The notes beneath the pieces were generated by a model. That model was not told where the DNA came from, did not search any database, and saw only the letters and a program-made list of their open reading frames with translations. Positions 1 to 7,160 of a DNA stretch of 12,758 nucleotides are shown here, piece after piece. The stretch is from positions 1-12,758 of the forward strand of contig JAOUMG010000014.1 in NCBI GenBank assembly GCA_029881635.1, in the 5' to 3' direction. The first letter of the stretch is position 1, and every line of letters starts with the position of its first letter. The position numbers and the translations under genes are program-made. The stretch comes from Paracoccaceae bacterium (GTDB taxonomy: Bacteria; Pseudomonadota; Alphaproteobacteria; Rhodobacterales; Rhodobacteraceae).

Positions 1-1025
1 CGCGGGGCGAGGGTGGTTATCTGACCAACTCCGAGGGCGAGCGCTTCATGGAACGCTATGCGCCGACCTACAAGGATCTGGCATCCCGCGATGTGGTCAG
101 CCGCTGCATGACGCTGGAAATCCGTGAAGGGCGCGGCGTGGGACCGAACAAGGACCACATTCACCTCAACCTCAACCACCTGCCGCCCGAAACGCTGCAA
201 CTGCGCCTGCCGGGCATTTCGGAAAGCGCGCGGATCTTTGCGGGTGTGGACCTGACCAAGGAACCGATCCCGGTCATCCCGACAGTGCATTACAACATGG
301 GCGGTATCCCCACCAACTATTGGGGCGAGGTGCTTAACCCCACGGCCAAGAATCCCGATGCCATCGTCCCCGGCCTGATGGCGGTGGGCGAGGCGGGCTG
401 TGCCAGCGTGCATGGTGCCAACCGCCTTGGGTCAAACAGCCTGATCGACCTTGTCGTCTTTGGCCGCGCCGCTGCGATCCGCGCGGGCGAGGTCGTCAAC
501 CCCAAGGACCGCAATCAACCGGTCAACACCGCCAGCGTCGACAAGGCGCTGGGTCACTTCGACAAATACCGTAACGCAAACGGATCGGTGCCCACGGCCG
601 ACCTGCGGCTGGAAATGCAAAAAACCATGCAGGAGGACGCGGCGGTTTTCCGCACCGACAAGACGCTGGCCGAAGGCGTTAAGAAGATGACGGCGGTTGC
701 CGCCAAAATGGACGATCTGAAGGTCACTGACCGCAGTCTTGTCTGGAATTCCGACCTGATGGAAACGCTGGAACTGGCGAACCTGATGCCAAACGCATTG
801 GCCACCATCGTGGCCGCCGAGGCGCGCAAGGAAAGCCGGGGCGCCCATGCCCACGAAGATTACCCCGACCGCGACGACAAGAAATGGCGTGTCCATTCGC
901 TGGCCCATGTCGCAGGCAACAAGGTCACGCTATCGACCCGCCCCGTTCATCTGGACCCGCTGACAGGTGAAAAAGAGGGTGGCATCGACATGAAGAAAAT
1001 TGCACCGAAAGCGAGGGTTTACTAA
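1..1025 (+). CDS. sdhA: Succinate dehydrogenase flavoprotein subunit, C-terminal part (5' end outside window)
   Basis: This is the FAD-bearing catalytic subunit of respiratory complex II, which oxidises succinate to fumarate on the cytoplasmic face of the inner membrane. The reading frame is open from the first complete codon at position 3, so the N-terminus, including the Rossmann FAD motif and covalent-flavin His, lies upstream. About 340 residues remain of a family length near 600. Visible landmarks are the active-site Arg in [10 protein letters not shown], the substrate His in [16 protein letters not shown], and the substrate Arg in [11 protein letters not shown], followed by the C-terminal helical domain ([20 protein letters not shown]) typical of SdhA. 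The stop TAA overlaps the next ATG by one base (TAATG), which suggests translational coupling. Identity is secure from these motifs and from sdhB downstream. Confidence 0.97.
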   Translation, partial: RGEGGYLTNSEGERFMERYAPTYKDLASRDVVSRCMTLEIREGRGVGPNKDHIHLNLNHLPPETLQLRLPGISESARIFAGVDLTKEPIPVIPTVHYNMGGIPTNYWGEVLNPTAKNPDAIVPGLMAVGEAGCASVHGANRLGSNSLIDLVVFGRAAAIRAGEVVNPKDRNQPVNTASVDKALGHFDKYRNANGSVPTADLRLEMQKTMQEDAAVFRTDKTLAEGVKKMTAVAAKMDDLKVTDRSLVWNSDLMETLELANLMPNALATIVAAEARKESRGAHAHEDYPDRDDKKWRVHSLAHVAGNKVTLSTRPVHLDPLTGEKEGGIDMKKIAPKARVY

Positions 1026-1348
1026 TGAAAGCAGTCCTGGTTCTGGGCCTTGTTGCTGCGCTGACCCTTCCTGGCTGCGCCGGGGTGATTGTGGCCGATG
1101 CGACGCGCAAGGAATCGCGCACAGCCATCGCCAAGGTAATGACTGCCGAACGCCCTGCCGTCGATAGTGCCGAAGCTGCGACCTGCGTCCAAAAAGCGAT
1201 GAGCCTTATCGAAACGACCCAATTGGGTCTCGATGGCAGTCACAAGGGCGTATCAACCGAAAACCGCGCGAAGATCCTGACCTATGCCGCACGTCCGGAT
1301 GCGGTGGCCTGTCTTGACGCGCTGCCGGTGGCTGAAACGGCAACCTGA
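1025..1348 (+). CDS. Small putative lipoprotein in the sdh operon
   Basis: A 107-residue protein of unrecognised family. Its N-terminus is a short lipoprotein signal: [18 protein letters not shown] with lipobox L-P-G-C, so Cys18 would be the lipidated residue and the protein would sit on the periplasmic side of a membrane. The remaining ~90 residues are soluble, with two Cys (in AATCVQKAM and AVACLDALP) that could form a disulfide. The start overlaps the sdhA stop by one base, so the gene is cotranscribed and probably translationally coupled to sdhA. Small unannotated genes inside sdh operons are, to my recollection, common in Rhodobacterales. A role in complex II assembly or stability is only inferred from position. 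Confidence 0.8.
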   Translation: MKAVLVLGLVAALTLPGCAGVIVADATRKESRTAIAKVMTAERPAVDSAEAATCVQKAMSLIETTQLGLDGSHKGVSTENRAKILTYAARPDAVACLDALPVAETAT

Positions 1349-1368
1349 TGGGGAACGTTACGGCGGCT

Positions 1369-1394
1369 AGCGGTGTAATTTATTCAAGACCGCT
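1369..1394 (+). other. Short hairpin in the gap between two lipoprotein genes
   Basis: AGCGGT (1369-1374) and ACCGCT (1389-1394) are perfect inverted repeats around a 14-base AT-rich loop, in the 76-base gap before the next gene. No T-run follows, so it is a weak candidate for an attenuator or mRNA-processing hairpin rather than a terminator. It could be chance. Confidence 0.2.
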
Positions 1395-1424
1395 CAAACC
1401 CATGTCCAACAAGAGGAGCAAGCA

Positions 1425-1796
1425 GTGCAGAAACTTCACAAACAGATAATTGTCACGGTATTTCTGGCAGCTCTCGCCGGTTGTACGACCGAAAGCCAAA
1501 GCGCCGGACAGCCCACGCTGAAATACACCAAGCAAAAGCGCGGGGCATCAACGCTCAGCGGCGGTGCCGGGTATCATGGCGCCTATCTCACGCCGGTAAC
1601 GCCCGAAGCGGCAAGCCCCGAGCCGAAGAAAAAGGCACCCAAAGCGGCACCCGGAAAACTGCCGCTGCCGGTTGACTACCCGGTGACGCCGGAGGAAGAA
1701 AAAATGTGGAACAAACTGACGCTGGAACAGCAAAAGCGCGCCATGCTGTTCTTGCAGGACGGATCAACCATCAGCGCCTCGCTCAAGAACGAATGA
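1425..1796 (+). CDS. Putative lipoprotein with Pro/Lys/Ala-rich linker, sdh operon
   Basis: A 123-residue protein of unrecognised family. Translation starts at GTG 1425, chosen because an AGGAG ribosome-binding site lies 6 bases upstream (1414-1418) and because the N-terminus then forms a lipoprotein signal peptide (MQKLHKQIIVTVFLAALAGC) with lipobox L-A-G-C; Cys20 is the predicted lipidation site. A low-complexity linker (about residues 62-82, rich in Pro, Lys and Ala, including KKKAPKAAPGK) separates the membrane anchor from a short charged C-terminal segment with EEEKMWNKLTLEQQKRAM, likely helical. Its TGA stop overlaps the ATG of the next gene (ATGA), indicating coupling. The function is unknown; the location between sdhA and sdhB makes cotranscription with complex II likely. 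Confidence 0.8.
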   Translation: MQKLHKQIIVTVFLAALAGCTTESQSAGQPTLKYTKQKRGASTLSGGAGYHGAYLTPVTPEAASPEPKKKAPKAAPGKLPLPVDYPVTPEEEKMWNKLTLEQQKRAMLFLQDGSTISASLKNE

Positions 1797-2092
1797 TGAT
1801 GGCCGTCGCATTCGCCATAATTGCGGCCCTGTTTCTGGCCACCTGCGGCCCGATGACAGTTGAACGTGCCGAACGCGAATGCTTCAGCCGTGCCTATCAT
1901 GCCGCCGGTCCGCGCGGCATGGTCAAGGTGGGTGCAGGGTCTGGCGGGGCAAGCGCTGCGCTCGACCTGACCATCACCACCGACTTTATTCAGGGCAAAG
2001 ATCCCTCGGCGCTTTACGATGCCTGTGTTTACCGAAAATCCGGCCAGCCCCCGCGCCAGCCGCTCTATACCCGCCCCGATTGGAAGGGATAA
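1793..2092 (+). CDS. Small exported protein or lipoprotein, sdh operon
   Basis: A 99-residue protein of unrecognised family. I chose ATG 1793 because it overlaps the preceding stop as ATGA and gives an immediate hydrophobic signal (MMMAVAFAIIAALFLATC). Two further in-frame ATG codons follow directly, so the true start may be 3 or 6 bases later; upstream codons in frame would remove the signal sequence. The lipobox is imperfect (L-A-T-C, Thr at -1, where Gly, Ala or Ser is usual), so lipidation at Cys18 is uncertain. Two more Cys (in AERECFSRAY and YDACVYRK) could pair in the periplasm. The sdhB start follows 3 bases after the stop, which places the gene firmly in the sdh transcript. Confidence 0.75.
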   Translation: MMMAVAFAIIAALFLATCGPMTVERAERECFSRAYHAAGPRGMVKVGAGSGGASAALDLTITTDFIQGKDPSALYDACVYRKSGQPPRQPLYTRPDWKG

Positions 2093-2095
2093 ATC

Positions 2096-2872
2096 ATGGT
2101 CCAGTTCACGCTTCCTAAAAACTCCAAGATCCGCGTCGGCAAGACCTGGCCGAAACCGTCGGGTGCGAATATCCGCAAGTTCCAGATCTATCGCTGGAGC
2201 CCGGATGACGGCGAAAATCCAAGGGTCGACACCTATTTCCTCGACATGGATCAGTGCGGCCCGATGGTTCTGGACGCGCTGATCAAGATCAAGAACGAGG
2301 TGGACCCGACGCTAACCTTCCGCCGGTCGTGCCGCGAAGGCATCTGCGGTTCTTGCGCGATGAACATCGGTGGGATCAACACGCTGGCCTGCATCTATGG
2401 CCTTGATGAGGTCAAGGGCGATGTGAAGATCTACCCGCTGCCGCATATGCCGGTGGTCAAGGATCTGATCCCGGATCTTACGCATTTCTACGCCCAGCAC
2501 GCTTCGATCATGCCCTGGCTGGAGACAAAGACAAATACCCCCGCCAAGGAATGGAAGCAGTCGATCGGCGACAGGGAAAAGCTCGACGGGCTTTATGAAT
2601 GTGTCATGTGCGCCTGCTGCTCGACCTCGTGTCCCAGCTACTGGTGGAACTCCGACCGTTACCTCGGCCCTGCCGCCCTTTTGCATGCCTATCGCTGGAT
2701 CATCGATTCACGTGATGAGGCCACGCCCGAGCGGCTGGATGACCTTGAAGATCCGTTCAAGCTTTACCGGTGTCACACCATCATGAATTGCGCCAAGACC
2801 TGCCCCAAGGGCCTGAACCCGGCCAAGGCAATCGCCGAAGTCAAGAAGATGATGGTCGAACGGGTCGTATGA
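2096..2872 (+). CDS. sdhB: Succinate dehydrogenase iron-sulfur subunit
   Basis: The 258-residue electron-transfer subunit of complex II, which passes electrons from SdhA-bound FAD to ubiquinone. All cluster ligands are present: [2Fe-2S] Cys79, Cys84, Cys87 and Cys99 in [13 protein letters not shown]...LAC; [4Fe-4S] Cys169, Cys172, Cys175 and Cys236; [3Fe-4S] Cys179, Cys226 and Cys232 ([18 protein letters not shown] and [15 protein letters not shown]). The length is normal for alphaproteobacteria. A purine-rich ribosome-binding site (GGAAGGGA) precedes ATG 2096. The gene is last in the operon as seen here; the next gene is convergent, with only 20 bases between stops and no clear hairpin plus T-run terminator. 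Confidence 0.98.
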   Translation: MVQFTLPKNSKIRVGKTWPKPSGANIRKFQIYRWSPDDGENPRVDTYFLDMDQCGPMVLDALIKIKNEVDPTLTFRRSCREGICGSCAMNIGGINTLACIYGLDEVKGDVKIYPLPHMPVVKDLIPDLTHFYAQHASIMPWLETKTNTPAKEWKQSIGDREKLDGLYECVMCACCSTSCPSYWWNSDRYLGPAALLHAYRWIIDSRDEATPERLDDLEDPFKLYRCHTIMNCAKTCPKGLNPAKAIAEVKKMMVERVV

Positions 2873-2892
2873 GAACCGGCATCGCGCCATCG

Positions 2893-3351
2893 CTATCGGG
2901 CGTGTTCGGCATTCCATGTTGTACGCGAAATTGACCAGACCTGTGCTACGGTCGGACAGCAGCGCGGATCGTTAGGGCCAAGGACCGTTGTGGTGATCAG
3001 AATGCGGTCGGGATAAAAGCGCACATCGCGCGGATCATATCCAAAGAGATTGGTGATGATGCGGTCACGGACGAACCCCGCTTCGATCCGGGTGAAATGC
3101 CCCACAACGATGCCGGTATTGCCAGCCGCGCCCACAATGACGGGATAGACGACGCCGATCGCCTCGCGCATCTGCGAAGGATCGTCGCTGTCGGTCAGCC
3201 AGGCAAAGGCAGCGCTCTGCTGACCGGGTGCGAGCGATTGCACCAAAAACCCCTCCAGATCGCCCCAGCGGGACAGATCCTGTGACGTGGCGGCGCTGCC
3301 AAAAAGGCAGAGCAGGGCGGCAAGCCAATAGCGGAACCGGCAGGGTCGCAT
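2893..3351 (-). CDS. Secreted protein, possibly LppP/LprE-like
   Basis: A 152-residue protein starting at ATG 3351. That start gives a clear Sec signal peptide (MRPCRFRYWLAALLCLFGSA) and has AAAGGA upstream at suitable spacing; the frame is open 22 codons further upstream, but that would bury the signal. The mature part has a central Gly-rich strand segment (VIVGAAGNTGIVVGHF), a strand-rich segment with FYPDRILITTTVLGPNDPRC, and a paired Cys-Cys (130-132 region, RCCP) near the end. The pattern ending in GPND-RCCP resembles the LppP/LprE lipoprotein family as I remember it, but no lipobox is present here, so the family call is tentative. It converges on sdhB and shares no operon with its neighbours. 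Confidence 0.7.
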   Translation of the reverse strand: MRPCRFRYWLAALLCLFGSAATSQDLSRWGDLEGFLVQSLAPGQQSAAFAWLTDSDDPSQMREAIGVVYPVIVGAAGNTGIVVGHFTRIEAGFVRDRIITNLFGYDPRDVRFYPDRILITTTVLGPNDPRCCPTVAQVWSISRTTWNAEHAR

Positions 3352-3503
3352 CGGGGCAGTCCTTTGCCAGAAAGTGAAGGCTGGGCAAGCATAATGCGTG
3401 GTAATCGGCGGCGTCAACGTTCCGGCCCCGATTGATCCACGTCATTCCCCGACCTGCCGAAACCCGGCAGGGTGCACCCCACGTTGACCTTGAATGAACC
3501 ACC

Positions 3504-4775
3504 ATGAGCCCAACCACCGAAACCCCTGCCAAGCGCCACACCAGACCCGGCCCGCCAGATGCGCCTGCTCCGGTGCTGGTGCGCGCGATTTCCTTGCCGC
3601 TACTGATCCTCTATGGCCTTGGTGTCACCATCGGTGCCGGGATTTACGTGTTGATCGGGGCCAGTGTCGCGCTGGCTGGCATCTACGCGCCCGCGTCGTT
3701 TCTGGTGGCGGCATTCGTGATGATGTTCAGTGCGGGCAGCTTTGCTGAACTGTCCGGGCGCCACCCCAAAAGCGCTGGCGAAGCGATCTATGTCGAAGCC
3801 GCCTTTGGGCGCCCCTGGCTGACCGTCGCGACCGGCGGCTTTCTGGTCCTGTCGGGCATTGTCGCGGCAGCGACGATTTCGCTGGGCAGTGCCGGCTATC
3901 TGCTGGTGCTGCTGGATCTGCCGCGCCCCTTGGTCATTGTCGCCGTCGTTGGCCTGATGGGGGCCATCGCCGCCTGGGGTATCGTCGAATCCGTGGCCTT
4001 TGCCGCCATCCTGACCGTGATCGAGATCCTCGGGCTGATTACCATCGTTGTCGCCGGGGTCTGGCACCATCCCGAAATCCTGCGCCAGTTGCCCGAGGTG
4101 CTGCCACCCCTGTCCGATACCAGCGCCTTGACCGGTGTCGTGGCCGCCAGCCTGATCGCCTTTTTCGCCTTCATCGGCTTTGACGATATCGTCAGCGTGG
4201 TCGAGGAAACCAAGAACCCCACCCGTACCATGCCCCTGGGCATCCTGCTGACGCTGGCAATTGCGGTGCTGATCTACTTCTCCGTCGTTTCAGTCGCGGT
4301 GCTGACCATGCCGCTGGACGCGCTTGGCAGCAGCACGGCGCCCGTCAGCCTGATGTTCGAAAACCTGACGGGGTTTTCGCCGCTGGCCATCACCCTGATT
4401 GCCATCATCGCCACGCTGAACGGCATCGTCATCCAGATCATCATGGGGTCGCGGGTGCTTTATGGATTGGCAAAGGCCGGCCGGATCCCGGCGGTTCTGG
4501 GCCGTGTCAACCCGGTCACCCGCACGCCGCTGATCGCCACCTTTCTGGTGACAGCACTTGTGTTGATGCTGGCGCTGTTCTTCCCGATCGAGAAGCTGGC
4601 TGAAATGACCACTCAGGTCATTCTGGTGATCTTCGTGCTGGTCAACGCGGCCCTGATCAAGATGAAATGGCGCAAGGTTGCCGCCCCCCAAGGCATCATC
4701 ACTGTCCCCTCCTGGGTGCCGGTCGCAGGCCTGCTAAGCTGCCTGGCGCTGCTGGTCGGGCCGTTTCTGATTTAG
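3504..4775 (+). CDS. APC-superfamily amino-acid permease
   Basis: A 423-residue polytopic inner-membrane protein predicted to import amino acids or related amines by proton or solute coupling. A soluble, Pro-rich N-terminus of about 27 residues precedes roughly twelve hydrophobic segments. The first carries the APC signature GVTIGAGIYVLIG, whose unwound Gly-rich helix contacts the substrate amino and carboxyl groups. A second hallmark, FFAFIGFDDIVSVVEETKNP in the TM6 to following-loop region, is typical of APC permeases of the APA/CAT type, as is ETKNPTRTMPLGIL. The substrate cannot be assigned. The gene is alone on its strand; a GTGAGG/CCTCAC inverted repeat lies 20 bases after the stop. Start ATG 3504 is supported by family length rather than by a strong ribosome-binding site. 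Confidence 0.9.
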   Translation: MSPTTETPAKRHTRPGPPDAPAPVLVRAISLPLLILYGLGVTIGAGIYVLIGASVALAGIYAPASFLVAAFVMMFSAGSFAELSGRHPKSAGEAIYVEAAFGRPWLTVATGGFLVLSGIVAAATISLGSAGYLLVLLDLPRPLVIVAVVGLMGAIAAWGIVESVAFAAILTVIEILGLITIVVAGVWHHPEILRQLPEVLPPLSDTSALTGVVAASLIAFFAFIGFDDIVSVVEETKNPTRTMPLGILLTLAIAVLIYFSVVSVAVLTMPLDALGSSTAPVSLMFENLTGFSPLAITLIAIIATLNGIVIQIIMGSRVLYGLAKAGRIPAVLGRVNPVTRTPLIATFLVTALVLMLALFFPIEKLAEMTTQVILVIFVLVNAALIKMKWRKVAAPQGIITVPSWVPVAGLLSCLALLVGPFLI

Positions 4776-4794
4776 TAGCAAGGGTACCGCGCAG

Positions 4795-4816
4795 GTGAGG
4801 TAGCTGGTTCCCTCAC
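4795..4816 (+). terminator. Possible weak terminator hairpin after the permease
   Basis: GTGAGG (4795-4800) pairs perfectly with CCTCAC (4811-4816) around a 10-base loop, 20 bases after the permease stop. A GC-rich stretch rather than a T-run follows, so intrinsic termination is uncertain. Confidence 0.3.
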
Positions 4817-5049
4817 GGCGGCGGGGCCGGGGAGGTCTCGGCGGCTCGGTGTGGAGCGTCGGGTGTGAGAGCTTGGGGTTTTGCAGTTGTTATTTCGGAG
4901 ATTTTCGCCGAACTTTAATTACCGCGAGTCGTAATCGGGTGTCGTCGCAAGGACCGCAGAGCAGTTGGCGGGCTGGAAACTCACCCTACGGCTTGCTGAA
5001 AATCTGGAAATGATATCATTCACTTTTCACCTCAAAGGTAAATTGGCCG
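4817..5049. other. Intergenic region with a shift to AT-rich sequence
   Basis: No supportable gene was seen. The first 50 bases are G-rich; from about 4875 the sequence becomes clearly AT-richer and stays so until about 5830. Small inverted repeats occur (TTCGG/CCGAA near 4894-4914 and ATTAC/GTAAT near 4918-4935), but none is convincing as a terminator or operator. The composition change probably marks one edge of an acquired segment. Confidence 0.4.
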
Positions 5050-5706
5050 CTAGTAATAGAAGTCGCACTGCTTTCGATAAGATTCTAAATTTTCGAAAAG
5101 CCTCCTGGGCGGTTGGCTGGTGAGAAGTAATATGTGATATTCCGAGTAAATTGGTTGGTGTGTTTCCACGTCACTGCATGACGTCAATATATCTCTATAC
5201 TTTATATTTTTTGAATTAAGATCCTCAACTACGTCTGACGTAACTTGGCCTAGCTTTTTCTCGAACTGCGCCTCATCATCGCGCGGGCCCTTTCTCACAA
5301 TATCTATCTCCATCTCCATTTTTTTCGAAATTTCTTCAAGAGCGTTCGCGATATTGGATTTAAAGCGGAAATGTACCGTTACCCCACGCGGTAAAGGCCC
5401 GTAGAAGTGAATACTGTTAATCTCAGGCAATGAGATTGTGACAATCTTATTCAGCGTCCTGTTTTCGTCCGTGCATTGATCAACGTCCCGGTAGTTTGTC
5501 ACTATTTCAATGTTGCAATCAGAAACGCTCACTTTAGTTTTCTTAGGGAAAAGAGAGAAGTCAACAAGATCTCTCGAGATTTCTTGTTCTAAATATGAGA
5601 TTTCAGAATTTGCGAAACTTGGAGCCGCAGCTGCCGAAATAGCGACTAGTATGAGTAAAATATTGTACGACTTTACCAGTCCGAAACGAACTAGAGGAAC
5701 GGCCAT
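5050..5706 (-). CDS. Secreted protein of unknown family, AT-rich gene
   Basis: A 218-residue protein I do not recognise. ATG 5706 is chosen because a GGAAAGGAAA ribosome-binding site lies about 10 bases upstream and because the N-terminus then forms a Sec signal peptide: a hydrophobic run around residues 15-28 with likely cleavage after PSFA (residue 32). The mature protein has four Cys (64, 78, 177 and 214), which could form two disulfides in the periplasm, and a charged helical middle (about residues 118-170, rich in Glu, Lys and Asp). Codon use is AT-rich (many AAT, ATT, AAA, GAT and TTT codons), unlike every other gene in the window, which points to recent acquisition. It has no same-strand neighbours, so context says nothing about its role. 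Confidence 0.75.
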   Translation of the reverse strand: MAVPLVRFGLVKSYNILLILVAISAAAAPSFANSEISYLEQEISRDLVDFSLFPKKTKVSVSDCNIEIVTNYRDVDQCTDENRTLNKIVTISLPEINSIHFYGPLPRGVTVHFRFKSNIANALEEISKKMEMEIDIVRKGPRDDEAQFEKKLGQVTSDVVEDLNSKNIKYRDILTSCSDVETHQPIYSEYHILLLTSQPPRRLFENLESYRKQCDFYY

Positions 5707-5983
5707 CTCTAAATTTCCTTTCCAAAAGTAATCTGCGTTGATCTTTAGGTGGCAAAACCTTTGCTGCCGCTCAATCAAATGCACTCCAAAACTACGCCCA
5801 GGCAGAAGCCGACAATAAATCTTCCTAGATTTACCCCCACTACACCTTCACCAGCCCGACTGTTAACTCAGCCAACGCGAGTGTCAATTGATCATTGCTT
5901 CGCGTTTGACGGGTAGAAGGGCGGGCATGTTGCAGCAACTCCATGCCAATGCGATCTTAATCAGCCATCTGGGACTATGACTG

Positions 5984-6153
5984 TCACCAGCCGGGCTGGA
6001 TGAAGAGGTCGAGTTTGGGGTCGTAGTAAGTGCGTTGAGGTTTTGCAGACCCGAGTCGTCGTACATCTCCCCGTTGAAGACCTTGATCCCGGGCAAGGTC
6101 AGCGGCTGGAGTTGTGCGACCTCTTCGCGTAGAGTCTGCCGTTGGCGGCCCAA
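5984..6153 (-). pseudogene. Possible frameshifted C-terminal gene fragment
   Basis: On the - strand two adjacent frames each look protein-like. One reads LREEVAQLQPLTLPGIKVFN and continues to DDSGLQNLNAL. The other continues from about the same place as TYYDPKLDLFIQPGW and then a TGA stop at 5986-5984. Joining them needs one frameshift near position 6025. This suggests the 3' end of a disrupted gene whose upstream part is missing or scrambled. I do not recognise the family, and the call rests only on the look of the translations. Confidence 0.25.
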
Positions 6154-6232
6154 CCGGACATTCGGGGCAGACCATCATCGCGGGGGATTACGAAGGGCAC
6201 GCCGACAGTCTGCATTCGCCCCGATTGACGCC

Positions 6233-6248
6233 GCCGGTTCGGACCGGC
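6233..6248 (+). other. Leader hairpin upstream of the DUF1989 gene
   Basis: GCCGGT (6233-6238) and ACCGGC (6243-6248) form a perfect 6-bp stem with a TCGG loop, 32 bases before the ATG of the DUF1989 gene. It may be an mRNA leader structure. No known riboswitch consensus was recognised around it. Confidence 0.25.
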
Positions 6249-6279
6249 AAGGATGCGGGCAACCTCGGAAGGATCCGCC

Positions 6280-7146
6280 ATGAAACCAGCCCACCCCGAA
6301 ACCGCCGCCCCAACGGATGCGGATGCCCGTAAATCCATCAAGCCGGTGGTCTGTTATCCGCCCGACACGCTGCCTACCCCCGACATGGCGCTTTACCGTG
6401 CCGCACGGACCGGCCTGACGCCGGTGAGCGAGGCTGTCGCTGCCCCGCGTGAGGCGGCGACATTCCACGTGCCAGCGGGGCATTTCTTTCGCATCCATTC
6501 CGTGGACGGCCCGCAGGTGGGCGACCTCAACCTCTGGAATGCCAATGACCTTACCGAGCGGTTCTATTCCGGCAAGACCCGTGCCCTGCACGGCACGCAT
6601 CTGAGCACGGGCGACCGGATGTGGTCATCATTCCCGCATCTGCGCCCGATGGCGACGATCACCCATGATACGCTGGACTGGTATGGCTTCGACAGCTTTG
6701 GCGGGTCGGTTCATGACGTGATCGGGACGCGCTGCGACCCTTACACGCATTGCCTGCTGAGCGATGGCGGCCAGTACCACCATTGCTGCCATTCCAACCT
6801 GATCCGCGCCCTGGCCCAGCAAACCGGCCTGTCCCTGCGCGAGGCGGAACCTTTCGTGCATGACGTCCTCAATGTCTTCATGTGCACGGGGTTCACCCGC
6901 GATACCGGGCAATATTTCATGAAGGCGAGCCCGGTTCGCCCCGGTGACTACCTCGAGTTTTTTGCCGAGATCGACCTTCTCGGTGCGCTCAGCGCCTGCC
7001 CGGGGGGCGATTGTTCGGCAGAGCACTCATCGGACGCGGCCGCCTGTTACCCGCTGCGGGTGGAGGTTTTGCGCCCGGCCGACGGTTCCCTGGACGGCTG
7101 GGATTCCCCGGCTGTAAACACCTATGACCGCAGTCACGGCGCCTGA
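6280..7146 (+). CDS. DUF1989 / urea carboxylase-associated family protein
   Basis: A 288-residue cytoplasmic protein of the DUF1989 family. Family members accompany urea carboxylase, and two (CgdA and CgdB) form carboxyguanidine deiminase, which removes ammonia from carboxyguanidine. Start ATG 6280 is preferred over an in-frame ATG at 6253 because GGAAGGA lies 6 bases upstream. Family hallmarks visible are GDLNLWN (residues 81-87), ALHGTHLSTGDRMWS (102-116), RCDPYTHCLL (151-160), HHCCHSNL (167-174) and CPGGDCS (240-246); the His and Cys residues in the last three are candidate metal ligands. Residues 1-55 form a longer N-terminus than I expect for the basic domain. No carboxylase subunits lie nearby, so this is a stand-alone member whose substrate cannot be named. 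It converges on the SHMT-like gene with 14 bases between stops. Confidence 0.88.
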   Translation: MKPAHPETAAPTDADARKSIKPVVCYPPDTLPTPDMALYRAARTGLTPVSEAVAAPREAATFHVPAGHFFRIHSVDGPQVGDLNLWNANDLTERFYSGKTRALHGTHLSTGDRMWSSFPHLRPMATITHDTLDWYGFDSFGGSVHDVIGTRCDPYTHCLLSDGGQYHHCCHSNLIRALAQQTGLSLREAEPFVHDVLNVFMCTGFTRDTGQYFMKASPVRPGDYLEFFAEIDLLGALSACPGGDCSAEHSSDAAACYPLRVEVLRPADGSLDGWDSPAVNTYDRSHGA

Positions 7147-7160
7147 TTGCAGCGCGGCGG

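Larger units (their letters stand above)
5707..6279. other. Gene-free stretch with possible decayed coding fragments
   Basis: These 573 bases hold no intact gene I can support. The left third remains AT-rich; the right part returns to the GC-rich norm. A 34-codon ORF on the - strand (5840-5944, starting MELLQHARPS) has a plausible amphipathic C-terminus but no ribosome-binding site. A 13-base perfect palindrome (CCAGCCGGGCTGG, 5987-5999) covers the end of the fragment described separately. A GCCGGT/ACCGGC hairpin (6233-6248) lies in the leader of the next gene. The mix looks like a scar of insertion and decay between two conserved blocks. Confidence 0.4.

Noticed and set aside
5785..5990. Complete insertion sequence
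   Set aside because: No terminal inverted repeats, no target duplication and no recognisable transposase domain could be found, only short open fragments.
6160..6279. Guanidine riboswitch upstream of the DUF1989 gene
   Set aside because: I looked for ykkC and mini-ykkC type features such as paired hairpins with ACGR loops. Only one unrelated short hairpin is present.
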